Assembly (NCBI RefSeq): GCF_021311115.1
Contig: NZ_JAJTNP010000007.1
Span: 124,001-188,000, forward strand
DNA: 64,000 nt
From: Chryseobacterium gwangjuense
Lineage (GTDB): Bacteria; Bacteroidota; Bacteroidia; Flavobacteriales; Weeksellaceae
Direction of reading: 5' to 3'
Shown piece after piece: positions 16,240 to 26,090 of this stretch. The stretch's first letter is position 1. The number at the start of each line of letters is the position of its first letter. The position numbers and the translations under genes were made by a program. The notes under the pieces were generated by a model. It worked only from the letters and a program-made list of their open reading frames with translations, had not been told where the DNA came from and did not search any database.

Positions 16240-17955
16240 ATGAGTCAAAAATGGATTTACAAACCCGAACCGGATGAAGATATTGTAGACAGATTAAGTT
16301 CATCACTTGGTTTTGGAACTTTTGAATCCAAACTTCTTGTTCTTAGAGGCATAGACAATTATCAAAAGGCCCGAGAATTCTTCAAGCCTAATCTTAATGA
16401 TATCCATAGTCCGTTTTTAATGGCAGATATGCAAAAAGCTGTTGAGCGTATTGCAACCGCTATTGAAAATGGTGAAAAAATATTGGTATATGGTGATTAC
16501 GACGTAGATGGAACTACAGCGGTTGCACTGATGTACCTGTACCTCAGCAAAATCGTTGAAAAAAAATATTTGGATTACTACATTCCTGACAGGAATTCTG
16601 AAGGTTACGGAATTTCAACAGAAGGGATAGATTTTGCCAAAGAAAATGGTTTCTCATTAATCATTGCTCTCGATTGTGGGATCAAAGCTTTGGATATGAT
16701 AAGCTATGCTAAGGATCTGAATATTGATTTTATCATTTGCGACCATCATTTACCAGGTGAAGAAATTCCCAATGCAGTTGCTGTTCTTGATCCTAAAAGA
16801 AGTGATTGCAGATATCCGTTTAAAGAACTTTCAGGTTGCGGAGTTGGGTTTAAACTTTGCCAAGGATTAAATACCATCTACAAAATTCCTGAGGCAGAGT
16901 TGTTTGAATTAACAGATTTGCTGGCAATTTCTATTGCTGCAGATATTGTTTCCATGACCGGAGAAAATCGGGTTTTAGCCAAAATGGGTCTTAAGGTCTT
17001 GCGTAAAACTAGAAATTTAGGTTTAAGATTGTTAATCCCTGAAGATAAGCTGTCTCATTTTGAAATTTCAAATATTGTTTTTGAAATTGCTCCAAAAATA
17101 AATGCAGCAGGGAGAATTTCTCACGGAAGAGCTGCTGTAGAACTTATGGTTTCTGACAATTTGAAACATGCCCATCAAATTGTAAGTGATATCATGAATC
17201 TTAATGATGAAAGAAGAGAGCTTGACATGAATTCTACTCTTTCCGCACTCAATCAGATTATAGAATCTCAACAGCAAACCAAACACAGCACCATTGTTTA
17301 CCATCCTGAATGGAATAAAGGAGTGATCGGAATTGTTGCTTCCCGACTGATTGAAACGTATTATAAACCCACTTTGGTTTTTACTGACGGAAATAATGGC
17401 GAAATGGTAGCTTCTGCAAGATCTGTTTCTGACTTTGATGTACATGAAGCTTTGGATATGTGTTCTGAATTTTTCTTAAAATTCGGTGGACATCATGCTG
17501 CAGCTGGTCTCTCGATGGAGAAAGAAAAGTTTGAAGCTTTTAAAGAAAAATTTGAAAAAATAGTCTCGGAAAAGATTCAGGAACATCAAAGAGAACCTTC
17601 TATTAATATTGATACGGAAATTCAAGTTGAAGATATCAATCGTGAATTCATCAATTTCCATAGAAAGCTGGCTCCATTCGGACCACATAATATGAAACCA
17701 ATCTTTTCCATGAGTAATCAGATGCTTTCCGGTTATTTGAAAACAATGGGAAAAGATAATAATCATCTTAAATTTTACATAAGACAAGAATCTACAAACA
17801 GAAATATAGAGTGTGTAGGCTTCAAACTGGGGCAATTTGCAGAAGAGTTTAAAAATAAAAGTTTCGACATTGCCTTTACTTTAGAAGAAAACCACTGGAA
17901 AGGGAATGTTACCCATTATTTGAATATTAAAGATGTAAAGTTCAGAGATAATTAA
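16240..17955 (+). CDS. recJ: Single-stranded-DNA-specific exonuclease RecJ
   Basis: 571 residues, standard for RecJ. DHH-family motifs in order: YGDYDVDG (84-91), ALDCG (143-147), CDHH (167-170), and the DHHA1 motif GGHHAAAG near residue 415, followed by the C-terminal OB-like domain. RecJ digests single-stranded DNA 5' to 3' using Mn2+/Mg2+ and works in RecF-pathway recombination, mismatch and base excision repair. It is followed 14 bp later by nadD, then the DUF3817 gene, so the three likely form one transcript. The upstream promoter element suggests a leaderless mRNA. Confidence 0.97.
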   Translation: MSQKWIYKPEPDEDIVDRLSSSLGFGTFESKLLVLRGIDNYQKAREFFKPNLNDIHSPFLMADMQKAVERIATAIENGEKILVYGDYDVDGTTAVALMYLYLSKIVEKKYLDYYIPDRNSEGYGISTEGIDFAKENGFSLIIALDCGIKALDMISYAKDLNIDFIICDHHLPGEEIPNAVAVLDPKRSDCRYPFKELSGCGVGFKLCQGLNTIYKIPEAELFELTDLLAISIAADIVSMTGENRVLAKMGLKVLRKTRNLGLRLLIPEDKLSHFEISNIVFEIAPKINAAGRISHGRAAVELMVSDNLKHAHQIVSDIMNLNDERRELDMNSTLSALNQIIESQQQTKHSTIVYHPEWNKGVIGIVASRLIETYYKPTLVFTDGNNGEMVASARSVSDFDVHEALDMCSEFFLKFGGHHAAAGLSMEKEKFEAFKEKFEKIVSEKIQEHQREPSINIDTEIQVEDINREFINFHRKLAPFGPHNMKPIFSMSNQMLSGYLKTMGKDNNHLKFYIRQESTNRNIECVGFKLGQFAEEFKNKSFDIAFTLEENHWKGNVTHYLNIKDVKFRDN

Positions 17956-17969
17956 TCATTCTGTTTATC

Positions 17970-18554
17970 ATGAAAAAAGTGGGTCTTTTCTTTGGATCTT
18001 TTAATCCTATTCATATCGGTCATCTGATTCTTGCTAATTATATTTTAGAAAATTCAGATATGAACGAAGTGTGGTTTGTAGTAAGCCCTCAAAATCCTTT
18101 TAAAGATAAAAAGACATTACTGAGTGACCACAACCGGCTTGATATGGTAGAACTCGCTCTTAAAAATTATCCTAATATTAAAGCTTCAAATGTTGAATTT
18201 TCTCTTCCTAAACCAAGCTATACAATTGATACTTTAACTTATCTGAATGAAAAATATCCTAAATATTCTTTTAGCTTAATTATGGGGGAAGACAACTTAA
18301 AAGGTCTTCACAAATGGAAAAATGCTGATTATTTAATTAAGAATTATCACATTATAGTTTACCCAAGAGTTTCTGAAGATGAAGCAAAATCAACTGAATA
18401 TCAACAACATGAAAACATCTCTTTGATCAAAGCTCCTATTATAGAACTTTCTGCGACAGAAATTCGCAACATGATCAAAGAAAATAAAAATGTAAGACCT
18501 ATGCTTCCTCCCGAAGTTTTTGAATATCTGGACGGGAGTAGTTTTTATAAATAG
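17970..18554 (+). CDS. nadD: Nicotinate-nucleotide adenylyltransferase NadD
   Basis: 194 residues. The nucleotidyltransferase motif GSFNPIHIGH is at residues 9-18 and the ISSTxIR-type motif appears as LSATEIR near 157. NadD transfers AMP from ATP to nicotinate mononucleotide to give nicotinate adenine dinucleotide, the penultimate step of NAD synthesis, in the cytoplasm. Length and both motifs agree with the family. Middle gene of the recJ-nadD-DUF3817 unit, 14 bp after recJ and 20 bp before the next gene. Confidence 0.95.
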   Translation: MKKVGLFFGSFNPIHIGHLILANYILENSDMNEVWFVVSPQNPFKDKKTLLSDHNRLDMVELALKNYPNIKASNVEFSLPKPSYTIDTLTYLNEKYPKYSFSLIMGEDNLKGLHKWKNADYLIKNYHIIVYPRVSEDEAKSTEYQQHENISLIKAPIIELSATEIRNMIKENKNVRPMLPPEVFEYLDGSSFYK

Positions 18555-18574
18555 ATGTCTGATAAAATTATACA

Positions 18575-18913
18575 ATGAATTTTCTCGAAAAAATTTTCAC
18601 AAAATATCCTCAGGAAAGAGTTATTAAATGGTTTAGACAAGTATGTTTAGCCGAAGCAATATCCTGGTTTTTTCTATTTACAGCCATGATCTGGATTCGT
18701 TTAGATCCTACCGGTATTATTCCTATTGTTTACATTAGTACCATTGGCAGTATTCACGGGTTATTCTTTACCATTTATCTTTTATTTGTACCTTCTGTAA
18801 GAAAAATATTTACTTGGGATGACGAAGATTTCGTATTCTCTTTAATCTCAGCTTTTTTCCCGTTCGCTACGATTTGGATTGATAAGAAGCTTGCCCAATT
18901 TGACAGAGAATAA
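18575..18913 (+). CDS. DUF3817 domain-containing membrane protein
   Basis: 112 residues with three hydrophobic helices (about 30-45, 50-75, 88-105) and FRQVCLAEAISWFFLF followed by GSIHGLFFTIYL, the DUF3817 pattern; the conserved Glu and His lie in or near the membrane. Function unknown in all members I know. Last gene of the recJ operon, followed by a strong hairpin terminator. Confidence 0.83.
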   Translation: MNFLEKIFTKYPQERVIKWFRQVCLAEAISWFFLFTAMIWIRLDPTGIIPIVYISTIGSIHGLFFTIYLLFVPSVRKIFTWDDEDFVFSLISAFFPFATIWIDKKLAQFDRE

Positions 18914-18916
18914 ACA

Positions 18917-18943
18917 TAAAAAAAGGACCTTTCGGTCCTTTTT
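18917..18943 (+). terminator. Intrinsic terminator after the recJ operon
   Basis: AAAAAGGACC - TTTC - GGTCCTTTTT, a perfect stem with a tetraloop and T-run. Poly-A on the left means it can also end the convergent lipoprotein transcript. Confidence 0.9.
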
Positions 18944-18959
18944 ATTTTATCAAAGTTAT

Positions 18960-20720
18960 TTAATAATCACGCTTTACATGTCCTGTTGCAGTAAATGTAT
19001 GAGCACCTGTTGAATCTGTATAAGTTCCATTAATAGTAAAGTCTATATACTGACCTACTGCCCCAAAGCTATTAAGTTGCAATGTAACATTATTAGGTGG
19101 ATTCGCACTAAAACTACCTCCTGTAAACTCTGTAACAAAGCCCGTAGTATAAGCTCCCACAGCCGGAGGATTCATCGTAGCATTTAAACTAAAAAATGCA
19201 TTGGCAGCCTGGGAACTGATATGAAGAGTATTAGGAACTGTTGTACCATTTGCCCCATAGCTGGCATTTATTCCTGAAATAAGATATTTTACAGCTTGGC
19301 TATCGATCTGATAACTTATAAATTCTGATACCGCAATACATACCGTGATATTTCCCAGATTGGTAGTCGGCGATACTCCTGTAAAATTAATTTCTCCAGT
19401 CGTCTGAAGGTTCGTAAGATCGTAACCCTGTAATACAAACTGCTGACTGCTTGAACATCCGGAAGTATTAATAGTAAAGCTTCCATTTGTAACCAATGCA
19501 GTAACGGTTTGAAAATAATTTCCTGAACTGGCGGCATACCTCAGCGTTACAAATCCATCTGTAACATTTGCTCCGGCACAGGTTTTCAAAACTCCCTGAA
19601 TGGAAAATGTATTGGCATTAGGCAAGATAATATCTGGTAATGTAGTAGTAACCCCTGCTGTAAAAGGTCCAATTGTAGTGGTAGAAAGCACTGTATTACA
19701 TACATCATACACTTTCATAGTAAGTGTTTCATTGGCAGGAACTATACCGGAAGCCAAACCATTATTATCCGTTAAAGCATACGTTTCATAAGTCTGATTG
19801 TTCCTTTTTAAACCAATTTTTATATTGCTTACCGCTTGTCCTGCTACATTTTTAACATTCACTTTAAGAGTACTTTGCGCAAACTGTGCATCGCAATTCC
19901 ACCACGAAAAATGGGCTACATTAGCTACATAAGTATTTCCTACTTTAGTGGCCGCCCCTTCTTCATTCCACATTCCCGTATCTTCATTATATGACCATAA
20001 AGGAATCGTTGCAGGTGATCCGGCTACTTGTGCAGCATCTAAAGGAACAGTAATTTCTGCGGTATGTCCAGAAGCAATTTGCAAATTTTGTCCTGAACTT
20101 CCGGTTAGTTGCACATGTAACATTCCATAAGTTTCCATTACTCTGGAATCTCCGCTTGAATTGGTCGCCAGGAAAGATCCAGGCATTAATTCATTCAGAT
20201 ATGGATTCGAAGGATTCAAATGATATACAGCAACGCTTATATTTCCGCTGTATGCATTACCACTTGCATCTTTAAAACTTCCATCAAATTTAACTTTAGT
20301 TCCATTGGATAAAGTAACCGTTGCCGTTGCTCCGGAAGCAATCGTAGAGGTAACCGTTGCCGGAATCATCATAATGTTCACTCTATTATTTCCATTAGTA
20401 GGAACCAAAACACGGGAAGCATTGATATACCCTGACTTGCTTACTTTAATGTGGGCAAAGTTTTCTTTCACCTGCGCATCTTTAAAAACAAAAAAACCTT
20501 CTGAATTGGTTTGAACCATAGTGGCTCCTATCGTAACTGTTGCTCCGGAAATAGGACTTCCGTTGGTTGCCAAAACCTGCCCTTGAAAATTTCTTTGAGC
20601 AGTATTCCCAAAATTATAATTTGACTGAAGGGTTTGGGAATTCTCAGAATCCATATAATAATCACTTTTGCATGAAAATAATATAAATAATAGTAGAAAT
20701 AAATGATAAATTTTTCTCAT
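18960..20720 (-). CDS. Lipoprotein with carboxypeptidase-like regulatory domain
   Basis: 586 residues. Lipoprotein signal with Cys near residue 17 (LFILFSCKSD). A carboxypeptidase-regulatory-like beta-sandwich (about 45-115, with GQVLATNGSPISGATVTIG) is followed by a long beta-rich part that carries PLWSYNEDTGMWNEEG and VAHFSWWNCD, a recurrent Bacteroidota surface-protein pattern resembling CILP-type modules. More Ig-like repeats fill residues 280-586. Likely an outer-membrane-anchored surface protein; no enzyme motif. Single gene, divergent from the beta-barrel receptor. Confidence 0.82.
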   Translation of the reverse strand: MRKIYHLFLLLFILFSCKSDYYMDSENSQTLQSNYNFGNTAQRNFQGQVLATNGSPISGATVTIGATMVQTNSEGFFVFKDAQVKENFAHIKVSKSGYINASRVLVPTNGNNRVNIMMIPATVTSTIASGATATVTLSNGTKVKFDGSFKDASGNAYSGNISVAVYHLNPSNPYLNELMPGSFLATNSSGDSRVMETYGMLHVQLTGSSGQNLQIASGHTAEITVPLDAAQVAGSPATIPLWSYNEDTGMWNEEGAATKVGNTYVANVAHFSWWNCDAQFAQSTLKVNVKNVAGQAVSNIKIGLKRNNQTYETYALTDNNGLASGIVPANETLTMKVYDVCNTVLSTTTIGPFTAGVTTTLPDIILPNANTFSIQGVLKTCAGANVTDGFVTLRYAASSGNYFQTVTALVTNGSFTINTSGCSSSQQFVLQGYDLTNLQTTGEINFTGVSPTTNLGNITVCIAVSEFISYQIDSQAVKYLISGINASYGANGTTVPNTLHISSQAANAFFSLNATMNPPAVGAYTTGFVTEFTGGSFSANPPNNVTLQLNSFGAVGQYIDFTINGTYTDSTGAHTFTATGHVKRDY

Positions 20721-21042
20721 AAGTTACTAATTTTTGATTTTTACTAAATTAATCATAAAATCAATACATCTTTACTTTTCTATTTAAAATCATTAAAAAT
20801 TTCTAAAATTTAACTCATTATTGTAACAAAATCTATGTTATAATTGTCTAGTAATATAGATACTCAAGATTTTAAAGAATTTATTATTAAATTTTAATAG
20901 CTGAAAATCAGAATGTTAAAATTAATTTCAAAATATTTTAAGTACTTTGTATTGCATGATACTAAATTTATTATATATCTTTGCAATGTTAAATAATAAT
21001 AAATACAAGCTAATAGACAAAACCACTCTTAAAAATAAAATT
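20721..21042. other. Divergent intergenic region, 322 bp
   Basis: Very AT-rich. It holds the promoter-like element for the beta-barrel receptor near its right end (20952-20983). I see no small gene, strong hairpin or -7 match for the leftward lipoprotein gene. Confidence 0.5.
20952..20983 (+). promoter_or_regulatory. Promoter of the beta-barrel receptor gene
   Basis: TTG at 20952-20954, a 21-nt spacer, then TATCTTTG at 20976-20983, an exact TAnnTTTG. Predicted start is about 55 nt before the ATG at 21043, which argues against the longer reading frame that begins upstream. Confidence 0.6.
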
Positions 21043-23283
21043 ATGAAAACGCCAATTCTCATCGCAGCCTTATTTTTCAGCGGATTAGCTTTCGCCCAAC
21101 AGAAAAAGCAGGAAACTGAAAAGACTCAAGATATAGAAGCAGTTACTTTAAAAAAACAGATATTCAAAAAACAAAGCGATCGTTTTGTATATGATGTAGC
21201 CGCTTCGCCAGTAACCAAAGGAAATACCACGTTTGATCTTTTGAGACAAACCCCACTTTTGTCAACAACTGACGATAAAACTTTAAAAATCGCAGGAAAA
21301 AATAACGCTCTGATCTACATCAACGGAAGAAAAACCAATATGGATGCAGAATCTTTGACACAATTCTTAAAAAACACCCCTGCGGAAAACATCCAGAAAA
21401 TTGAAGTCATTACCGTTCCAGGAAGTGAGTATCAGGTAGAATCTTCTGACGGAATCATCAATATCATTTTGAAAAAGAAAATGAGTGACGGTTTAAACGG
21501 TAACATGAGAATGGCAAATTCTCAAAATAAATACAACGCAAGTTCCGCAAGTTTTTCAGCCAATTACAGAAAAGATAAACTGGGAATCAATGCTAATCTG
21601 AATGGAGGTGAAAATATTCAGGCACAAGAGTATGTTCTTAGAAACGGGATTGGAGATATCCGAAATGAATCTGTAGGAAATATTGATGATCCAAATAAAA
21701 ATATCGGAGGGTATTTAAACATTGATTATCAATTAAATGAAAAAAGCAACTTAGCACTGTCTTGGAATTCTTCGGCAAATAAAAGTTATAATTCAACCAT
21801 TGATTTATTAAATACTTTAACACAGCCTAAAAATGGAATTATGGGAACCACTTATACCCAAACAAAAAATAAAGAGGATGCCCGTAGTTATAATAATTCT
21901 GTCAACTTAAATTATGAAGTGAAACTGGATTCTTTAGGAAGTAAGCTGAATGTAAATGCTGCTTATCTTAATTATAAAAGATTTCAGTATTCTGACAACA
22001 ATACAATGGTTCCGGGTGCATTTAGTGATTTCACTCAACACAGCTTAAAAATCACTCAAAATATACCACAAATTATCAATAATTTCTCCGGAACTGTAGA
22101 TTATATCAAGAAATTTAAAAAAGATTTTACTTTTTCTGCCGGTGGAAATTATAATAAGACCAAAACGGATAACGATACAAAAAATTACATTTATAACTAC
22201 GACACAAATGGAAATCAACTAGCACCGAAAGAAGATTTCAACCATTTTATTTATGATGAAAATATCTACGGACTGTATGTAACATTTGAAAAGAAATTTT
22301 CTGATAAATTTTCAGGAAAAGTAGGGGCAAGATACGAGATTACCAACAGTTTGGGAACTTCAGACAATGCTTCTCCGGAGTATAGCAGAATTGAAAGAAA
22401 TTACAGCAATTTTTTACCATATGCAAGTTTCAACTATGCCATTAATGATAAAAATAATATTTCCTATTCATTTTCAAGCAGAATGAGAAGACCAAGTTTT
22501 TGGGAGCTTAATCCTGTGAAAAATATCATCACACAAGATAACTACACACAGAATAACCCTTTTGTAAAAGCTTCTTCTACTTATAATCAGGAACTGACTT
22601 ATATGTATAAAAACTCTTATTTCCTGATCCTGAACCATTCTTTATTTAAAGATGTAATCACTCAGGTTCCTTTGCAGAGAGAATATATGGAAAATGGGAT
22701 CAAAAAAGTATCATTGGCCTACATCAGAACTAATTTTGGAACGAAGCAGGAAATGTCTGCCATGGTGGGAGTACAAAAAACATTCTTCAAACAGTATTTA
22801 ATGACAAATTTTAATATCGGTGTTCAACGTAATATTAATGACGGAACGTTAAATACAGACCCAACAACAGGTCAGGTGTTTGATAATTATGTAAATAACA
22901 AAAAATCATCAAGCATTGTGATTCAATCCAATAACACTCTTCGATTGGATAAAAATAAAACATGGTTTTTAGGAGTCAATTATTTCTTCGTAGACAAGCA
23001 ACAAATCGAGCTGGGAATGCTGAAAAACCTGATGAGTTTAGACGTAAGTCTTAAGAAAAACTGGAACGACTGGACGTTCGCGTTGAACCTAACGGATGTT
23101 TTAAGAACTAATATCGTAGAAATCGAAGATTATCAAGCTGATGGAAACTACAATTTTGTAAGAAACGATCAGTTCAGAAGAGGAGGAACTTTTAGTATCA
23201 CTTATAATTTCGGAAACCAAAAAGTGAAAAAGGTAAGAAATATTGAAAGCGCATCAGACGAAATAAAAAACAGAACCCGATAA
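21043..23283 (+). CDS. Outer membrane beta-barrel family protein (TonB-receptor-like)
   Basis: 746 residues from ATG 21043, chosen because MKTPILIAALFFSGLAFAQ is a signal peptide and lies after the promoter. A plug-like domain (about 45-150, with KIAGKNNALIYINGRK and VESSDGIINIILKKK) precedes a C-terminal beta-barrel of about 550 residues of the OMP_b-brl_3 type. There is no N-terminal carboxypeptidase domain, unlike many SusC-like receptors. The ligand is unknown; the following esterase-like lipoprotein and the GH43-like gene do not form a SusC/SusD pair. It ends 38 bp before a terminator and seems monocistronic. Confidence 0.85.
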   Translation: MKTPILIAALFFSGLAFAQQKKQETEKTQDIEAVTLKKQIFKKQSDRFVYDVAASPVTKGNTTFDLLRQTPLLSTTDDKTLKIAGKNNALIYINGRKTNMDAESLTQFLKNTPAENIQKIEVITVPGSEYQVESSDGIINIILKKKMSDGLNGNMRMANSQNKYNASSASFSANYRKDKLGINANLNGGENIQAQEYVLRNGIGDIRNESVGNIDDPNKNIGGYLNIDYQLNEKSNLALSWNSSANKSYNSTIDLLNTLTQPKNGIMGTTYTQTKNKEDARSYNNSVNLNYEVKLDSLGSKLNVNAAYLNYKRFQYSDNNTMVPGAFSDFTQHSLKITQNIPQIINNFSGTVDYIKKFKKDFTFSAGGNYNKTKTDNDTKNYIYNYDTNGNQLAPKEDFNHFIYDENIYGLYVTFEKKFSDKFSGKVGARYEITNSLGTSDNASPEYSRIERNYSNFLPYASFNYAINDKNNISYSFSSRMRRPSFWELNPVKNIITQDNYTQNNPFVKASSTYNQELTYMYKNSYFLILNHSLFKDVITQVPLQREYMENGIKKVSLAYIRTNFGTKQEMSAMVGVQKTFFKQYLMTNFNIGVQRNINDGTLNTDPTTGQVFDNYVNNKKSSSIVIQSNNTLRLDKNKTWFLGVNYFFVDKQQIELGMLKNLMSLDVSLKKNWNDWTFALNLTDVLRTNIVEIEDYQADGNYNFVRNDQFRRGGTFSITYNFGNQKVKKVRNIESASDEIKNRTR

Positions 23284-23322
23284 AACAACAATCATTCTTC
23301 ATATAAATTATTTTGTACAACG

Positions 23323-23352
23323 ACCCGTCGAGAAATTGGCGGGTTTTTTATT
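23323..23352 (+). terminator. Intrinsic terminator of the receptor gene
   Basis: ACCCGTC pairs with GGCGGGT (one G-T pair) around an eight-base loop, followed by TTTTTT. It separates the receptor gene from the esterase-like gene. Confidence 0.8.
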
Positions 23353-23364
23353 ACATTTAAGATT

Positions 23365-24252
23365 ATGAAAAAATATTGGTTATTCTCATTTCTCATACTT
23401 CTTCTTTTTAATTGTAAAAAAGAAAAAACTATTTATATTGGAAACAATGTTTCATTTATTGTTGAGAAGAATCTCTCTTATGGTAATAACTCTGAACAAA
23501 AATTGGATTTCTATCTTCCAATACATAAAGATTCAATAAAAGGAATTTTTGTCCTTATTCATGGTGGAGGTTGGAAAGCCGGTGACAAATCAAATCTCAA
23601 TTATTTTGCTTTTTCTATGATGGAAAAGTTTCCTAATTATGCTTTTGCTAATATCAATTACAGATTAGCCAGTAATAACACTTTTATTCTTCCCAATCAA
23701 ACAGATGATATTGATAGTGCTTTAGGTTTTCTGGTAAAAAAATCATTAGAAATAAAACTTAATCCTAACTTTATTTTACTTGGAAACAGTGCAGGTGCAC
23801 ATCTATCAATGTTGTATAGCTATAATAATCTTTTTGATAACAAGTACAGAACAAAAGTAAGAGCTATTGTCAATATTGTAGGACCAGCTGATTTACTTCA
23901 TCCCGATTTCACCAATTATACTGATTATCCTTTTGTTGAAAAACATATGATTGATTTAACCAAGCCTACCCCAACAGATATTACTAATCAAGACATCCCT
24001 AATCCGGTTTTCTGGATCAATGAAAGCTCACCTCCTACTATTTCTTTTTATGGAAATCGCGATCAAGTTATTCCTTTATCACAGAAAAACATTTTAGATT
24101 CTGTTCTAAATAAGAATAAAGTTTATAATCGTTCTTATAAGTTTTCCGGTGATCATTTAGATTGGAGTAATGAGAAAAACGCTTCTTCTGTGATCAATTC
24201 AATCTATGAATTTCTAAAACAGATTGATAAAAACAAAAACGCCTTGAAATGA
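23365..24252 (+). CDS. Alpha/beta hydrolase lipoprotein (carboxylesterase-like)
   Basis: 295 residues. Lipoprotein-type signal with Cys17 (LLLFNCKKE). Alpha/beta hydrolase motifs: oxyanion HGGGW (66-70), nucleophile elbow GNSAG with Ser142, acid in GNRDQV, and catalytic His in GDHLDW near the C-terminus. This is the HSL/BD-FAE-like esterase group, which removes acyl groups from small esters or from carbohydrates. Probably anchored in the outer membrane or periplasm. The substrate is not readable. The stop codon lies in the loop of a shared terminator. Confidence 0.83.
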   Translation: MKKYWLFSFLILLLFNCKKEKTIYIGNNVSFIVEKNLSYGNNSEQKLDFYLPIHKDSIKGIFVLIHGGGWKAGDKSNLNYFAFSMMEKFPNYAFANINYRLASNNTFILPNQTDDIDSALGFLVKKSLEIKLNPNFILLGNSAGAHLSMLYSYNNLFDNKYRTKVRAIVNIVGPADLLHPDFTNYTDYPFVEKHMIDLTKPTPTDITNQDIPNPVFWINESSPPTISFYGNRDQVIPLSQKNILDSVLNKNKVYNRSYKFSGDHLDWSNEKNASSVINSIYEFLKQIDKNKNALK

Positions 24253-24266
24253 TCAAGGCGTTTATA
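24236..24266. terminator. Bidirectional terminator between convergent genes
   Basis: CGCCTTGA (24240-24247) pairs with TCAAGGCG (24253-24260), extended by A/T pairs. The TGA stop of the plus-strand gene lies in the loop. T-runs on both sides let it end both convergent transcripts. Confidence 0.8.
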
Positions 24267-24274
24267 TTCTTAAT

Positions 24275-26038
24275 TTATTCTGACTTTACAACTTCCGTTC
24301 TCTCAGAAACTCCATTCGCATTAAAAGCTTCAATCTGGAAATAATACGAATCCGCTCTGTCTGCTCCGGTAAAGAAGTACTCGTTTTTGCCGTAAACCAT
24401 GATGCTTCCGTATAATTTGTCAGGAGATTTTCCCCAATAGATAACATATCCGTCTGCATCAGAATTTTGCTGCCACTTCATCCATATACTTCTTCTTTCT
24501 CCGTATTTTTTAGGATCAGATCTTAGAGGAACAAAATTCTGGACTTTCGCAGGAACAGTTCCAGCCCCTTTTCCAAAAACCCTGAAACCACTTAATGCAA
24601 ATTTTCCTGTCGGCATTTTCAGATTTTCCATTTTCAGAAATCTTGCTTTTGTCGGTTTTTCTAACTCAACATAATCGTGGGGAACGTCTTTTGTATTTTT
24701 ACTTTTATCTACAATAACATTCCATTTTTTACCGTCGTTGGAACCATAGATTTTATATTGATGCATTTTACCCAGAGTTTTTCCTAAAAACTCAACATCC
24801 TGATCCGCATAATTGATCTGAATAGCATTAATGGTAGATACTTCTCCTAAGTCAGTCTGAAACCATTCTCCTGAGTTCCCTGTCTTTGCACTCCAATAGG
24901 TTTTAATATCTTCATCCACTGCATAATTCGAATGATATCCTCCCAAAGTTGATGAAACCTGAACAGGTTTGTTATAATTCAGTAGCATCCAACCAGCAAA
25001 CAACCCCTTAGAAAAATCTTTGCCTTGAGCATATTGAGGAAGAAACGTCGGATAATCTCCGTAGGCGGTGTTACAATACATGACATCATCTTTATCAAAT
25101 CCGGCCGGCCAGATTCCCAATCTTCTTTCAAAATTATTCTTGGTAGAAATAAAAATCGTTGAAATGTGCCACCAATTTTTGTAATTGTCTTCAAAAGTTG
25201 CGCCGTGTCCCGCTCCTCTTGCAAAACCTCCAGGTTTATACGAAAACGGATTGTGCTGTTGATATTCAAAACCTTCCAAAGGATTCTTACTCACATACAC
25301 TCCATCTGAATACCCGCTAAATTCCGTTGCAGGAGCACCGTATTGCATATAATATTTATCTTTATACTTCGTCATCCATGCTCCTTCTACAAAAGGCTGA
25401 AGAAAAACATTATCATTATATTCCCCGAATCTTTCCCAACCGTGATCTTCCGGTTTCAATCTTAAGATAGGTTTTACAAATCCTTCTGATTGTAATGTTT
25501 TTACCTTTACTTCTGTTCCCAAAAGCGGCCATTCATTACTTGATCCCCAATACAGATATAATTTGTTTTTGTCTTCATCATAATGAAATGCAGGATCCCA
25601 AGCTCCCACTTTTAGAGTATCAACAGCAATTTTCCAGTCATCTTTTGTTGGATTTGTGCTTTTCCAGATCGGGAAATCCTGCTCCCAGGTAGAACCAAAT
25701 ACATACAAAGTATCTTTCATGGCCCAAACCGCAGGAGCATTCAGATCATGAATATATTTATTATCTCTGAGAAATTTTCTTTTTACAAACTTCCAATCGA
25801 GCATATCGTCACTATACCAATACCCTTCCTGATTGGTAGAAAAAAGAAATAGCTTATTTTTAAAATTAACAATTACCGGATCGGCTGTTGCACGGTGTTT
25901 TCCTTGTTTTGAAAAAGACTCGAAAGGCGTATATCCATAATCTATATTGATGGGATTACAGAATGTTTTTTGCTGGGCTTTTACTCCCAATAGTCCAAAC
26001 AAAACCATTAATGAAAGAAAGAACTTCTGCATAGTCAT
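24275..26038 (-). CDS. Family 43-like glycoside hydrolase with discoidin domain
   Basis: 587 residues from ATG 26038 (or 26032), chosen because a signal peptide (KFFLSLMVLFGLLGVKAQ) follows at once; a longer frame overlaps the next gene. Five-bladed propeller signals of GH43: ADPVI with base Asp53, GAWDP with Asp148, and VEGAW with acid Glu219 (rough numbering). A discoidin/F5-8C-like domain (about 345-485) and a fibronectin-III-like C-terminus follow, probably for carbohydrate binding. Likely secreted and active on arabinose- or xylose-type linkages, though this outlying subfamily may differ. A promoter lies in the 3' end of the upstream gene. Confidence 0.83.
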   Translation of the reverse strand: MTMQKFFLSLMVLFGLLGVKAQQKTFCNPINIDYGYTPFESFSKQGKHRATADPVIVNFKNKLFLFSTNQEGYWYSDDMLDWKFVKRKFLRDNKYIHDLNAPAVWAMKDTLYVFGSTWEQDFPIWKSTNPTKDDWKIAVDTLKVGAWDPAFHYDEDKNKLYLYWGSSNEWPLLGTEVKVKTLQSEGFVKPILRLKPEDHGWERFGEYNDNVFLQPFVEGAWMTKYKDKYYMQYGAPATEFSGYSDGVYVSKNPLEGFEYQQHNPFSYKPGGFARGAGHGATFEDNYKNWWHISTIFISTKNNFERRLGIWPAGFDKDDVMYCNTAYGDYPTFLPQYAQGKDFSKGLFAGWMLLNYNKPVQVSSTLGGYHSNYAVDEDIKTYWSAKTGNSGEWFQTDLGEVSTINAIQINYADQDVEFLGKTLGKMHQYKIYGSNDGKKWNVIVDKSKNTKDVPHDYVELEKPTKARFLKMENLKMPTGKFALSGFRVFGKGAGTVPAKVQNFVPLRSDPKKYGERRSIWMKWQQNSDADGYVIYWGKSPDKLYGSIMVYGKNEYFFTGADRADSYYFQIEAFNANGVSERTEVVKSE

Positions 26039-26056
26039 ACTTTTTAATTTATGAGA

Positions 26057-26090
26057 CAAAATTAGGTAACTTTTTTGGTGTTTTTCCAAA
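26057..26090 (-). promoter_or_regulatory. Promoter of the GH43-like gene
   Basis: Minus strand: TTTG (26090-26087), 22-nt spacer, TAATTTTG (26064-26057), an exact TAnnTTTG. It overlaps the stop codon of the upstream membrane-protein gene and sits about 19 nt before the ATG. Confidence 0.5.

Noticed and set aside
17068..17445. Long open frame antisense to recJ
   Set aside because: It lies fully inside recJ, has no family signal, and its codon pattern is that of the opposite strand of a conserved gene.
20947..21042. Longer form of the beta-barrel receptor
   Set aside because: It starts upstream of the -7 element and would bury the signal peptide.
21043..24252. Polysaccharide utilisation locus (SusC/SusD with GH43)
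   Set aside because: The receptor lacks SusC features, there is no SusD, terminators separate the genes, and the GH43-like gene is on the other strand.
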